DNA of 64,000 bases, from the NCBI RefSeq assembly GCF_900143525.1, contig NZ_FREZ01000008.1:124001-188000 (forward strand). Reading direction: 5' to 3'. Positions 35,018 through 44,234 of the stretch are shown in pieces. The position numbers and the translations under genes were made by a program. Below the pieces are notes generated by a model. The model ran no database searches and had not been told where the DNA came from. It saw only the letters and a list, made by a program, of their open reading frames with translations. Each line of letters starts with the position of its first letter. Position 1 is the first letter of the stretch. This DNA is from Ruegeria sp. Alg231-54. Lineage in GTDB: Bacteria > Pseudomonadota > Alphaproteobacteria > Rhodobacterales > Rhodobacteraceae.

Positions 35018-35665
35018 ATGCGATGGCTAATAACCCTTTTCTCCTGTTGCTTGCCGGTTCCGGCATTGGCCCACCCGCATGTCTTTATCGACACCGGGTT
35101 GGAATTCATTGTGGACGACAGCGGCCAGTTGACTCATGTCAGGGTGACTTGGGTGTATGATGAGCTTTTCTCTTTGTTTCAGCTTGAAGATATGAAGCTG
35201 GATCAGGATTCCGATGGCATTCTGACCGAGAGCGAAGAAAAGTTTCTGTCCGGCTTTGATGCCCAGTGGGTCGAAGGATATAACGGCGATCTTGTGGTGT
35301 TGGCCGATGGCGCGCCTGTCGTCTTGTCGGGGCCGATGGAGGCCAAAGCCACCACCGAAGATGGCCGTATCGTGACAACCCACCTGCGCGCGGTGGAAGG
35401 CGGCGGAGTGCCGGCAACCGCCGTCGTCGCCAAAGCATATGATGAATCCTATTACACGGCTTATGAAGTGACCCGCCCGGTGACGGTGTCCGGGCCCGCC
35501 GCTTGTCAGATCAGCCGGATTGACGCGGATATTGACGGGCAACTGGCGCAGATGCAGGCGTTCCTGCAGACCCTGGATGCCGACTATGACCTTGAAGAAA
35601 ACGATATCCCGCTGGTTGGGGAAAACTTTGCGTCCGAGATCCGCCTTTCATGTCCAAGTACCTGA
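35018..35665 (+). CDS. DUF1007 periplasmic protein, ZevA-like
   Basis: A 215-residue exported protein: signal peptide 1-18, mature start HPHVFIDTGLEF, which is typical of DUF1007 and offers an N-terminal His pair for metal. A perfect EF-hand loop lies at 62-73 (D62, D64, D66, G67, L69, E73). In Haemophilus ZevA (DUF1007) works with ZevB (NicO) in zinc uptake, and here the next gene is of that NicO type. The ATG at 35018 is chosen for its signal peptide. It overlaps the transporter gene by 16 bp. Confidence 0.85.
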   Translation: MRWLITLFSCCLPVPALAHPHVFIDTGLEFIVDDSGQLTHVRVTWVYDELFSLFQLEDMKLDQDSDGILTESEEKFLSGFDAQWVEGYNGDLVVLADGAPVVLSGPMEAKATTEDGRIVTTHLRAVEGGGVPATAVVAKAYDESYYTAYEVTRPVTVSGPAACQISRIDADIDGQLAQMQAFLQTLDADYDLEENDIPLVGENFASEIRLSCPST

Positions 35666-36603
35666 TTATTCCTGTCGCCATCTCCATTGGTTTGCTGCTG
35701 TGGTTCTGGGGCAGTGGTGGCTTTGACCACTTGGCCGCATGGGCTGCGGGTGAGCAGCGCGAGTTCCAAAATCAGATCGCGCGTTCCCTACGCGCAGCCC
35801 GCGCGGAACAGCCCGAGGCTGTAGCGACGCTGCTGACGGTCTGTTTTGCCTACGGCTTTTTTCACGCCATCGGCCCCGGCCACGGCAAAGTTTTGATTGG
35901 TGGCTATGGGTTGGGACGCAACGTGGCGTTCCTGCGTTTGTCTGCAATCAGCTTGTTGTCCAGCCTGGGGCAGGCAGTCACTGCGGTTGTTCTTGTCTAT
36001 GCCGGGGTACTGGTGTTCCAGATGTCCCGGGCAAGCCTTGTCGATACCACCGAACGGGTCATGGCTCCGATCAGCTATGGTGCTATCGCGGCGATTGGAT
36101 TGTGGCTGATCTTTCGATCCATTCGCAGTTTCGCGCGACGTCATCGCAGCGAAAAAGCCCATCATCATGAGCACAAGCACGACCATCATCACCCGCACGA
36201 CGAGGACCACAAACATCACGACCATGACCATGGCGTCTGCGCAGATTGCGGGCATCGCCACGGTCCCACCGCCGACGAAGTGGCCCAAGTTGGCAGCCTG
36301 CGCGAAGCCGCGGTACTGATCGCTGGGATTGCCGCACGTCCCTGTACCGGAGCGCTGTTTGTGCTGATCCTGACCTGGCAGATGGGCATCGCAATGGTTG
36401 GCATTGCCGGTGCTTTCGCCATGGCGTTGGGGACAGCGACCGTTACAACGCTTGTCGGTTGGACCTCATTTGGTTTGCGCGGAGGGCTGCTGGCCTCAGC
36501 CTCGGCGACGCGATTTGCTTCGGTCCTGGCTCCGACGATTGAACTGGTGGCGGGGCTGCTGATCGCCGTGATTGCAAGCGGTCTGCTGTTGCGCGCGATT
36601 TAA
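35650..36603 (+). CDS. NicO/RcnA-type metal transporter, ZevB-like
   Basis: A 317-residue membrane protein with about six helices. The signature HAIGPGHGK is at 72-80. A histidine-rich loop at 171-204 (15 or more His with Asp/Glu) lies between two halves of the membrane part, followed by a CADCGHRH metal-like motif. Such proteins carry Ni, Co or Zn. The pairing with DUF1007 favours zinc or nickel import in the ZevAB sense. Its stop TAA shares bases with the truA stop on the other strand (TTAA). Confidence 0.86.
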   Translation: MSKYLIIPVAISIGLLLWFWGSGGFDHLAAWAAGEQREFQNQIARSLRAARAEQPEAVATLLTVCFAYGFFHAIGPGHGKVLIGGYGLGRNVAFLRLSAISLLSSLGQAVTAVVLVYAGVLVFQMSRASLVDTTERVMAPISYGAIAAIGLWLIFRSIRSFARRHRSEKAHHHEHKHDHHHPHDEDHKHHDHDHGVCADCGHRHGPTADEVAQVGSLREAAVLIAGIAARPCTGALFVLILTWQMGIAMVGIAGAFAMALGTATVTTLVGWTSFGLRGGLLASASATRFASVLAPTIELVAGLLIAVIASGLLLRAI

Positions 36604-37367
36604 TCGAACACGGGCTCCGGGTACCCAACCCGCGCCAGATACAGCCCTTGCGGTGGACATACCGGCCCGCAAGCGGCGCGGTCTGTGGCCTCCAAAGCAT
36701 CCCGTACATCTTCGGGCGACCATGTTCCGGCACCGACACGTTCAAGCGTTCCAACAAAGCTGCGCACTTGGTTGTGCAGGAAAGACCGGGCGCGAACGTG
36801 AAAATGAACCTCTGGTCCGGAAAAGCCTTCAACCTGTTCGACCCGCAGCTCATCCAAGGTTTTGACCGGGCTTGCAGCCTGACAAATCGAAGACCGGAAC
36901 GTGGTGAAATCATGCCGCCCGATCAGCATATCCGCGCCTGCCTGCATTGCGTCCACATCCAGTTGATGGTTGATCCGCCAGACCTGCCCAGCGTCATGCG
37001 TAGCAGGTGCGCGGCGCATCAGGATACGGAACAGGTATTGCCGTTCGAGAGCTGAAAACCGCGCATGCCAGTCATCGTCTACCCGTGCTGCTTTAACGAT
37101 GGCAACAGGCTGCGGTTTAAGGTGATAGTTCAGCGCCTCAGACAGGCGGAACGGATCCCAGTCCTTGATCAGATCACAATGCGCAACCTGTCCTAGTGCG
37201 TGCACACCCGCGTCTGTACGCCCGGCCGCGGCAATTGTGTGATCGCCGGGTTGAATACATGACAAGGCCTGTTCGATTGCCCCTTGAACAGACGGCAATT
37301 CCTTTTGCCGCTGCCATCCGGCAAACGGTTCCCCCTGGTATTCGACTTTCAGCGCGTATCTAGGCAT
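36600..37367 (-). CDS. truA: tRNA pseudouridine synthase A
   Basis: Makes pseudouridine at positions 38-40 of tRNA anticodon arms. The 255-residue protein has the catalytic Asp in [17 protein letters not shown] (about 48-64), the N-terminal [16 protein letters not shown] and the late [17 protein letters not shown]. Convergent with the NicO transporter gene; their stops overlap. It ends the minus-strand group before the ycjX operon. Confidence 0.97.
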   Translation of the reverse strand: MPRYALKVEYQGEPFAGWQRQKELPSVQGAIEQALSCIQPGDHTIAAAGRTDAGVHALGQVAHCDLIKDWDPFRLSEALNYHLKPQPVAIVKAARVDDDWHARFSALERQYLFRILMRRAPATHDAGQVWRINHQLDVDAMQAGADMLIGRHDFTTFRSSICQAASPVKTLDELRVEQVEGFSGPEVHFHVRARSFLHNQVRSFVGTLERVGAGTWSPEDVRDALEATDRAACGPVCPPQGLYLARVGYPEPVFD

Positions 37368-37420
37368 GGGCTGCTGGTAACGCGCCGCGCCGCAACGGGC
37401 AAGAGTGGGAAAGCGCTGGT

Positions 37421-38890
37421 ATGTCCGACAGCCGCTACCTATCTTGGGAAAAACGAAAAAAGCGGGGCGACGGTTTGGTCATCTCATCTCTGGCAGACAG
37501 TCTGACGCGCGGCGTCGAATCCGTGGGTGACCGCGTGTCTGAGGCATTGTTTGAGCCGGTGATCCGACTGGGTGTCACCGGGCTGGCGCGTTCAGGAAAG
37601 ACAGTATTCATCACGTCTCTGGTCGCGAACTTGCTGGACCGGGGGCGGATGCCGGGCCTCGTGGCACAGCAAGAAGGGCGGATCAACGCGGCTTACCTGC
37701 AGCCGCAACCAGACGACACCGTGCCCCGGTTCGACTACGAAAATCACCTGGCCGCGCTGACCGGGCTTCAGCCGCACTGGCCCGAAAGTACGCGCGCAGT
37801 GTCAGAACTGCGTTTATCATTCAAAGCCCGTCCCGCGGGGCTTTTGTCAGGGTTGCAGGGACCACGCACTATCCATCTGGATATCGTGGATTACCCCGGC
37901 GAATGGCTGCTGGATCTTGCGTTGCTGGACAAAACCTATGAGGTCTGGTCGCAGGAAACACTGGAGCGCATCGCCAATCGCAATGAGGCGACGACCTTTC
38001 TGGCGCAGGCAAAGGCGGTTGACTCTTCTGACAGCCACGACGAACCAAAGGCCCAATCACTGGCCAAAGAATTCGCCTCTTATCTGAACGCAGCCCGCGA
38101 TGCCGGGTTTTACGACTGCACGCCAGGGCGGTTCTTGCTGCCGGGCGATCTGGCAGGCTCGCCGGTGCTAACATTTGCACCCTTGCCGGTCGAGGGTCAC
38201 GGCCCGCGACGCAGTCTGCACCGCGAGATGGCCCGGCGATACGAGGCCTATAAATCTCAGGTCGTGAAACCGTTTTTCCGCGATCATTTTTCCCGGATCG
38301 ACCGTCAGGTGGTTTTGGTGGACGCACTGGGGGCGATCCATAACGGGCCACAGGCGGTCGAGGATATGCGTCGCGCGATGGCCGATATCCTGTCGGCGTT
38401 TCGGCCCGGACGAAATGCGTGGCTTAGCCAGCTGTTGCTCGGCAAACGGGTCGAGCGCATCCTGTTTGCGGCCACCAAGGCGGACCATTTGCACCATCTT
38501 CAACACCACCGCCTGACCAATATCATGGAGGCCCTGACCCGCGAGGCGCGCGATCGCGCCAGCTTCGCCGGGGCCGAGACGGCGGCGCTGTCGCTGGCCT
38601 CGTTAAGGGCAACGACCGAGGAAATCCGCACCCATAACGGGGCCGAGCTGCCCTGCGTGCGTGGTACCTTGCTGAACAGCGGCAAGCAGGCCGCTTTCTA
38701 TCCCGGTGATCTGCCCGAAGATCCGACGCATTTGCTTGGCCCGGCGCGCAACGGGTCCGAAGGCTGGCTGGGCGAGGATTATGAGTTCATGGCATTCGCG
38801 CCGGCACACCTGACACTGCGGCCAGGGGATGGCCCGCCACACATACGGCTGGACCGCGCAGCCCAGTTCCTGGTCGGAGACCGGCTATGA
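37421..38890 (+). CDS. YcjX family P-loop protein (DUF463)
   Basis: A 489-residue GTPase-like stress protein. The Walker A loop GLARSGKT is at 54-61, the DIVDYPGEW segment near 147-155 is the family's G3-like motif, and ATKADHLHH serves as the specificity loop. YcjX-type genes pair with ycjF in a heat/phage-shock-type unit; the ycjF-like gene is two genes on. The ATG at 37421 follows GGGAAAG; a TTG at 37475 is an alternative, shorter start near the conserved [14 protein letters not shown]. It overlaps the GNAT gene by four bases (ATGA). Confidence 0.9.
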   Translation: MSDSRYLSWEKRKKRGDGLVISSLADSLTRGVESVGDRVSEALFEPVIRLGVTGLARSGKTVFITSLVANLLDRGRMPGLVAQQEGRINAAYLQPQPDDTVPRFDYENHLAALTGLQPHWPESTRAVSELRLSFKARPAGLLSGLQGPRTIHLDIVDYPGEWLLDLALLDKTYEVWSQETLERIANRNEATTFLAQAKAVDSSDSHDEPKAQSLAKEFASYLNAARDAGFYDCTPGRFLLPGDLAGSPVLTFAPLPVEGHGPRRSLHREMARRYEAYKSQVVKPFFRDHFSRIDRQVVLVDALGAIHNGPQAVEDMRRAMADILSAFRPGRNAWLSQLLLGKRVERILFAATKADHLHHLQHHRLTNIMEALTREARDRASFAGAETAALSLASLRATTEEIRTHNGAELPCVRGTLLNSGKQAAFYPGDLPEDPTHLLGPARNGSEGWLGEDYEFMAFAPAHLTLRPGDGPPHIRLDRAAQFLVGDRL

Positions 38891-39342
38891 ATGTCATTCT
38901 TCGCCCCGCCCGCAGCACGGATGCCGGTGCCACCGGAGAGATTTTGCATGGCTTCGCCCGTGAAAACGATTGGATGCCGGAACTGCACTCGCAGGCGGAA
39001 ACCATCGCGTTTTGTGGCCGTATGATTGAATTGGATTGGGTGACCGTGGCCGAAACCGGTGACGGTGTGATCGGGTTTTTGGCGCTCAACGGTGCCGAAA
39101 TCCACTCACTGTACCTGGCACCTGGGGTGCGGAGGCAGGGGATCGGTCAGCAATTGCTTGAACATGCCAAATCGTGCCGGTCCGAATTGTCATTGTTTGC
39201 GTTTCAGGCCAACCATCCAGCGCGCCAGTTCTATGAGCGCAACGGCTTTACCGAGGTTGCACGCAGCAGCGGCGCTGACAATGACGAGAACCTTCCGGAC
39301 ATAAAGTACGTCTGGAACAGTGAAGGAGCAGCCAATGCCTAA
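38887..39342 (+). CDS. GNAT-family N-acetyltransferase between ycjX and ycjF
   Basis: A 151-residue GNAT enzyme; the acetyl-CoA loop is around LAPGVRRQGIGQQLLEHAK (about 77-95), and the C-terminal ARQFYERNGFTEV segment is standard. It starts inside the ycjX stop (ATGA) and overlaps the start of the ycjF-like gene by 8 bp, so all three are probably translated together. The target (small molecule, protein N-terminus or lysine) is unknown. Confidence 0.88.
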   Translation: MNVILRPARSTDAGATGEILHGFARENDWMPELHSQAETIAFCGRMIELDWVTVAETGDGVIGFLALNGAEIHSLYLAPGVRRQGIGQQLLEHAKSCRSELSLFAFQANHPARQFYERNGFTEVARSSGADNDENLPDIKYVWNSEGAANA

Positions 39343-40324
39343 GGGGCCGGTTCTGATTGATCTGGAGGGTGATGAACCCGCGGCTGATGTGTCGCAAGCA
39401 CCTCCGGTCCCGGATATCGCACAACCTCAGGGTCAGGCGATGCAAGGTGCGGCGCGTTTGGCGGCGCGCAAACCTTCGGCCCTGTCGCGGTGGTTCTGGG
39501 GTTTGGCGCTTGCCGCCCTTGGGGCTGTTGTTTCCGTGGCGGCTTGGGACTTTGTGAATTCCCTGATTCTCCGCGCGCCGATCATGGGATGGGTGATTAC
39601 GGGTTTGTTTGCAGCACTGGTGCTGGTCGCGTTGATCATCGCTGTGCGCGAGCTGGCCGCAATCGGGCGGTTGTCCCGTGTGGACGGGATGCGGCGCGCC
39701 GCCGATACTGCCTTGGCCGAAGATAATCTGGCGCAGGCACGCGCAGTCACGAACCGATTGATCTCGTTTTACAAAGGCCGAGACGAAACCCGTTGGGGGC
39801 GCGATCGGCTGTCCGAACGGATCGACGAACAATTTGACGCGTCTGGTCTGCTGACCCTGACCGAGGACGAGCTGCTGGCCCCGCTGGATGTCGCTGCCAG
39901 TCGCGAAGTCGAGGCTGCAGCGCGGCAGGTTGCAACGGTGACGGCGTTGGTGCCCTTAGCGCTTGCGGATGTTGCAACCGCGCTGGCCGCTTCGTTGCGG
40001 ATGATCCGGCGCATCGCTGAAATCTATGGCGGGCGCGCAGGTTTTTTGGGCAGTTGGCGATTGACGCGGGCTGTGTTCGTGCACCTTGTGGCCACCGGGG
40101 CCGTGGCCGTCGGGGACGACCTGCTGGAACCTGTGCTTGGGGGATCTATCCTTAGCAAGCTGTCGCGCCGGTTTGGCGAAGGGCTGGTCAACGGCGCGCT
40201 AAGTGCGCGGGTCGGGGTCGCCGCGATGGAGGTCTGCCGTCCGCTGCCTTTTTCGGATCGGCACAAGCCATCGACCCGCGGCATCATCAAACGTGCTCTG
40301 GCTGGCTTGTTTTCCAAAACTTGA
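39335..40324 (+). CDS. YcjF-like inner-membrane protein (TIGR01620/DUF697)
   Basis: A 329-residue protein with an acidic N-terminal region, two hydrophobic helices at about 60-110 (FWGLALAALGAVVSVAAW; WVITGLFAALVLVALIIAV), and a conserved DUF697-like C-terminal domain (VTALVPLALADVATALAASLRMIRRIAEIYGG). Start: the ATG at 39335 follows AAGGAG; the GTG at 39320 is part of that leader. Forms a coupled unit with ycjX and the GNAT gene. Confidence 0.88.
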   Translation: MPKGPVLIDLEGDEPAADVSQAPPVPDIAQPQGQAMQGAARLAARKPSALSRWFWGLALAALGAVVSVAAWDFVNSLILRAPIMGWVITGLFAALVLVALIIAVRELAAIGRLSRVDGMRRAADTALAEDNLAQARAVTNRLISFYKGRDETRWGRDRLSERIDEQFDASGLLTLTEDELLAPLDVAASREVEAAARQVATVTALVPLALADVATALAASLRMIRRIAEIYGGRAGFLGSWRLTRAVFVHLVATGAVAVGDDLLEPVLGGSILSKLSRRFGEGLVNGALSARVGVAAMEVCRPLPFSDRHKPSTRGIIKRALAGLFSKT

Positions 40325-40378
40325 CCTGACGCAAGGTACAGTGGTTGGCTGTCGTGCATAAGGGTGTCAGAGCCAGCC

Positions 40379-41089
40379 ATGACCGATCACGGACACAGCC
40401 AGCAAGAGATTGCAGAACGCATCAACGCGCCACCGGGGCGCGGTGTTTTGCGGGATGTGGTCTATGGTGGGATCGATGGGTCGGTAACCACCTTTGCCAT
40501 TGTGGCGGGTGTAGCCGGGGCGGGCCTGTCACCCTTTATTATCGTTGCGCTGGGACTAGCCAATGTACTGGCGGACGGGTTTTCCATGGCGGCGGGTAAT
40601 TACTCGGGCACCAAGGCCGAGCTGGACAATATCCGCCGCATCCGGTCCATCGAAGAACGTCACATCAGGCTGTACCCGGAAGGCGAGCGAGATGAAGTAC
40701 ATGCGATCTTGTCGCAAAAGGGTTTGTCGGGGCGCGTTTTGGATGAGGCGACGGATGCCATCACAGCCAACCGCGACAATTGGATAAATCTGATGATCGA
40801 GGGTGAATACGGATTGGGCAGCGTCGATCCGAACCCGTTCAAGGCCGCGATGGCAACGTTTTTGGCGTTTCTTGTGGCCGGCATGGTCCCGCTGCTGCCG
40901 TTTCTACTGTCGTTCGATCGGGCCTTTCAGCTCTCGGTTATCATGACCATGGCGGTCTTCTTTGTCATCGGAGCTTTGAAAAGCAGATGGTCACTGGCTC
41001 CGTGGTGGCGGTCGGGTCTAGAGACTTTTGCGATCGGCGGCGCGGCCGCACTGATGGCGTATTTTGTTGGCTCGTTGTTCCATCCCTAG
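40379..41089 (+). CDS. VIT1/CCC1-type vacuolar iron transporter family protein
   Basis: A 236-residue membrane protein with five or so helices. The N-terminal LRDVVYGGIDGSVTTFAIVAGVAGA and LANVLADGFSMAAGNYSGTKAE match the CCC1/VIT1 family of Fe/Mn transporters; a central acidic linker (ERDEVHAIL) may bind metal. The C-terminal half carries three more helices. The ATG at 40379 is preferred to the GTG at 40364. It probably moves iron or manganese; direction and ion are not shown. Confidence 0.88.
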   Translation: MTDHGHSQQEIAERINAPPGRGVLRDVVYGGIDGSVTTFAIVAGVAGAGLSPFIIVALGLANVLADGFSMAAGNYSGTKAELDNIRRIRSIEERHIRLYPEGERDEVHAILSQKGLSGRVLDEATDAITANRDNWINLMIEGEYGLGSVDPNPFKAAMATFLAFLVAGMVPLLPFLLSFDRAFQLSVIMTMAVFFVIGALKSRWSLAPWWRSGLETFAIGGAAALMAYFVGSLFHP

Positions 41090-41142
41090 TGATAAGAAGT
41101 ACCGCTGGGCGCGCGGTGTAGATTGTCAGTATTTCAAAGTCG

Positions 41143-41271
41143 ATGATGGACCCTGATCTGATCCGGCGACGGTTACATATTGTCGACGCCTGTTTCGCAT
41201 TTGGTTCGATTGCCGCTGTGTTGGCCATCATCTGGTTGATGATGGCCAGACTGTGCCTTGGCTGGGGATAA
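41143..41271 (+). CDS. Possible 42-residue single-helix membrane peptide
   Basis: An open frame ATG-ATG to TAA encoding a 42-residue peptide: a short basic start (PDLIRRRLHI), one hydrophobic stretch (about 18-36, AFGSIAAVLAIIWLMMARL) and a short tail. Both ends fit a small transmembrane protein. It fills most of the 282-bp gap between the VIT-type and DUF2339 genes. No clear ribosome binding site is seen, so expression is uncertain. Confidence 0.35.
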   Translation: MMDPDLIRRRLHIVDACFAFGSIAAVLAIIWLMMARLCLGWG

Positions 41272-41371
41272 GGCGCTCTGAACGACGTAGCCCGCAAAAA
41301 CACGGTTTTTCGGACTGTTGCGTAGATCGACACCCGGCTAGGTTGTCGGCACATATGCCCGGAGGCCTCAG

Positions 41372-44071
41372 TTGGAATCGCTGCTCGTACTCGTTGGATT
41401 GATCGTTCTGGCCGTCCCGGTGGCCATCCTTGTTCTGTTGGTATCCCAGGTTCGACTGCGCCGCCGGGTGGAGCAGCTTGAACAGCAGATTCGCACACTT
41501 GGTGGCGACCTGCCAGCGCCAGAAACAGTACCTGAATCGACGCAAGCGAGGGACAAAAAGGGCTCTCCGTGGCCGGCAATCAAAACAGAACCACCCGAGG
41601 CCGAAACGAAAGAGGGGACCTCAGCACCTGAGCCACAGAAGATACCCCTCCCCGAAACGGCGAAGGATGATCGTATCGCTGCACTGAGCGCCTGGCTGCG
41701 CGAGAACTGGTTCTACGCGGTTTCCGCCCTGTCTTTGGCGCTGGCGGGTGTTTTTCTGGTCCAATACGGGGTCGAAAGCGGGCTGTTGTCGCCAACGATG
41801 CGCGTCATCGCGGCCCTGATATTCGGCGCAACGCTGATCGGCGCGGGCGAGGTGATCCGCCGGAAGTATGGCGATGACGAGGCTTCAGCCACGGCTTACC
41901 TGCCATCGGTCTTTTCCGGAGCCGGGCTGGTGACGCTGTTCGGCGGCTTGCTGGCTGCAAGGCAGCTATACGATCTGATTGGTCCCGAAGCGGCCTTAGT
42001 TGCCATGATCGCTGTTGCGCTTGTGGGGCTTGTTTTAGGCTGGTTCCACGGCCCCTTGCTGGCGGCCGTCGGTTTGATTGGTGCGTTTACGTCACCCTTC
42101 GTGGTGGGCGGGACCTCGACCGATCCCGGCTGGTTGTACGGTTACTTCTTTGTGATTGCCGTCCTTGGGTTGGGGATCGACACCGTACGACGCTGGGCGT
42201 GGATATCCGTTCTGACGCTAGTCGGGGCTTATTCCGCGTGCCTGCTGCTGGTGCTTTCGGCACCCGCGACCGAGTCGGGGTATCTTGTCGGCGTAATTGC
42301 ATTGGCGGTCATCGCGATCGCGATCCCCGTGCGGCGGATCTGGCCGGATCATGAGGGGCGCATGATCAGCGAAATCATTGCGATCCAAAAAGGCTTCCAG
42401 TGGCCAGAGTTTCCCACCCGCCTTGCTTTTGGTTCGGTGACAGTCACCACGGTAATCTTGGCGATACACTGGCCGGACTCGGCGGCAGAATTCTGGCTGG
42501 GTGTCATGCTGTTGGCTGGCCTGACACTGGGTTTGCTGACTTGGGCAAGCCAGGCGCGGGCCCTGCAAGACCTGACCATACTGCCAGCCGCTGGTCTAAC
42601 TTGGTTCGTACTGATCCATGGGTGGGACAACGGCTCTGTCGCGCGCTGGTTCGCCGAAACCTATACCGAAACCGCCGAGGCGGATTTCCCGTGGGCGTTC
42701 ACCCTGTTGGTGGCACTGGGTGCATTGATCTCAGGCCTTGCAGCCTGGCGATCGTTTCGCGCAACCGAGTACCGGGCCGTTTGGGCGGGCGGTGCTGCAG
42801 TATTTGCACCGGTATTGGCAATCGCGCTGGAGCTTGGATGGCATCCCGCTGAGGTCATCGGAGCCTATCCGTGGGCGCTGCATGCGGTTGCATTGGCGGT
42901 GATGATGGTCGTTCTGGCCGGGCGCTTCGCACGGATTGATGGCGAAAACCGACTGCGGGCGGCTTTGGTGACCTTGTCCGCTTTATCCTGCCTGACCTTT
43001 GCCTGCGTGATTGTCCTAAGTTCGGCTGCCCTGACAATTGCTTTTGTGGCCCTGATCGTAGCCGCGGCGGTGCTGGATCGGCGCTTTGATCTTCCACCTA
43101 TGGGTTGGTTCATCTGGGCTGGCGTGTTCACTGTCACGCTCAGACTTGTACTGAACCCCGGTCTGGATTGGGCAAATTCGGCACCTATCGCGGAAATGGC
43201 GCTTGTCTATGCCACAGCTGCCGTCGGATTTCTGGCGGCCTGGGCCATCCTGCGCCCATTGAAGCGTCCGGTCATTGCGCTGCTTCTGGAAAGTGCGACC
43301 TGGGCGACGGCGGGCATCTTGTTGTCCTTGCTGTTGCTGCGCTGGCTCGAAGGGTTTGGCAACGGCGGCGCCCATGACAGCCACTGGGGGCAGGGGCTTT
43401 TGTCCTTGATCTGGCTGCTGTTGGCCTGCGCGCAGGTGCGGCGGTTCGAACTGGGCGGAAAACTGAATTATGCGCGCTACGCGCTGGCGTTGTTCTTTGC
43501 GGGACATGGTGTTGTTCGCCTGGCGCAGGCGCTGACCGAGGCGAACCCATTGCTGAATGCCCAAGCTGATCCGGTTCTTGGGGTGCCAATATTGAATACC
43601 CTCGCCGTGGCTTACCTGTTGCCCGCCATTGTTTTGGCCCTGTCGGCTGCTTGGCTTCCCGCACTGCATCCGCGATGGAAACAGGGGTGCTTCGGTCTGG
43701 CGGCGGCATTGGGTGCGATTTGGCTGGGCCTGACCATTCGCCATGTCTGGCAGGGGGCCAGCGGTATGTATGAAGGCAACGGTGTCACCCAGCCCGAGCT
43801 TTATACTTACACTATGGCCCTACTGCTGATCGGTGCGGGGCTGTTTTATCAGTCACTCGCCCGCCGGTCGGACATGATGCGCAAGGCGGGGTTGGCCGTC
43901 ATTGGGCTTGCCGTGGCCAAGGTGTTCCTGGTCGATATCGCTGGTTTGGGTGGCCTTATCCGGGTGTTCTCACTGCTGGCGCTGGGCCTCGCGCTGGCCG
44001 GTTTGGCTTGGCTGAACAGGTGGGCCACGCTGCGCCATTCGCCGCATGGGGCGGAACCTCTGGACCATTAG
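41372..44071 (+). CDS. Large DUF2339 membrane protein
   Basis: An 899-residue protein with an N-terminal helix, a coiled coil (RRVEQLEQQIRTLG, about 30-45), a Pro/Glu-rich linker, then roughly two dozen hydrophobic helices from about residue 110 to 890. This layout matches DUF2339, of unknown function. It begins with TTG at 41372 behind GGAGG at 41361-41365 (six-base spacing). No catalytic motif is evident; a role in envelope transport or sensing is only a guess. Confidence 0.87.
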   Translation: MESLLVLVGLIVLAVPVAILVLLVSQVRLRRRVEQLEQQIRTLGGDLPAPETVPESTQARDKKGSPWPAIKTEPPEAETKEGTSAPEPQKIPLPETAKDDRIAALSAWLRENWFYAVSALSLALAGVFLVQYGVESGLLSPTMRVIAALIFGATLIGAGEVIRRKYGDDEASATAYLPSVFSGAGLVTLFGGLLAARQLYDLIGPEAALVAMIAVALVGLVLGWFHGPLLAAVGLIGAFTSPFVVGGTSTDPGWLYGYFFVIAVLGLGIDTVRRWAWISVLTLVGAYSACLLLVLSAPATESGYLVGVIALAVIAIAIPVRRIWPDHEGRMISEIIAIQKGFQWPEFPTRLAFGSVTVTTVILAIHWPDSAAEFWLGVMLLAGLTLGLLTWASQARALQDLTILPAAGLTWFVLIHGWDNGSVARWFAETYTETAEADFPWAFTLLVALGALISGLAAWRSFRATEYRAVWAGGAAVFAPVLAIALELGWHPAEVIGAYPWALHAVALAVMMVVLAGRFARIDGENRLRAALVTLSALSCLTFACVIVLSSAALTIAFVALIVAAAVLDRRFDLPPMGWFIWAGVFTVTLRLVLNPGLDWANSAPIAEMALVYATAAVGFLAAWAILRPLKRPVIALLLESATWATAGILLSLLLLRWLEGFGNGGAHDSHWGQGLLSLIWLLLACAQVRRFELGGKLNYARYALALFFAGHGVVRLAQALTEANPLLNAQADPVLGVPILNTLAVAYLLPAIVLALSAAWLPALHPRWKQGCFGLAAALGAIWLGLTIRHVWQGASGMYEGNGVTQPELYTYTMALLLIGAGLFYQSLARRSDMMRKAGLAVIGLAVAKVFLVDIAGLGGLIRVFSLLALGLALAGLAWLNRWATLRHSPHGAEPLDH

Positions 44072-44133
44072 GCGTGGGCGTCCTATAAGCCCGGCATGTA
44101 TGACCGGATGGCCATCATTATTCGAATTATATC

Positions 44134-44163
44134 CCCGGCGCTCTGATATCGCGAGACGCCGGG
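44134..44163. other. Hairpin upstream of ileS
   Basis: CCCGGCG (44134-44140) pairs with CGCCGGG (44157-44163), with a bulged inner extension. It lies in the 163-bp gap between DUF2339 and ileS and could end the former or be part of the ileS leader. No T-tract follows. Confidence 0.35.
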
Positions 44164-44234
44164 CAAAGGTGCTTGAGAATTCGCACTGACCGCTTCGATC
44201 CACACACGTCAAGATCATCCTGAGGACGCCCCCA

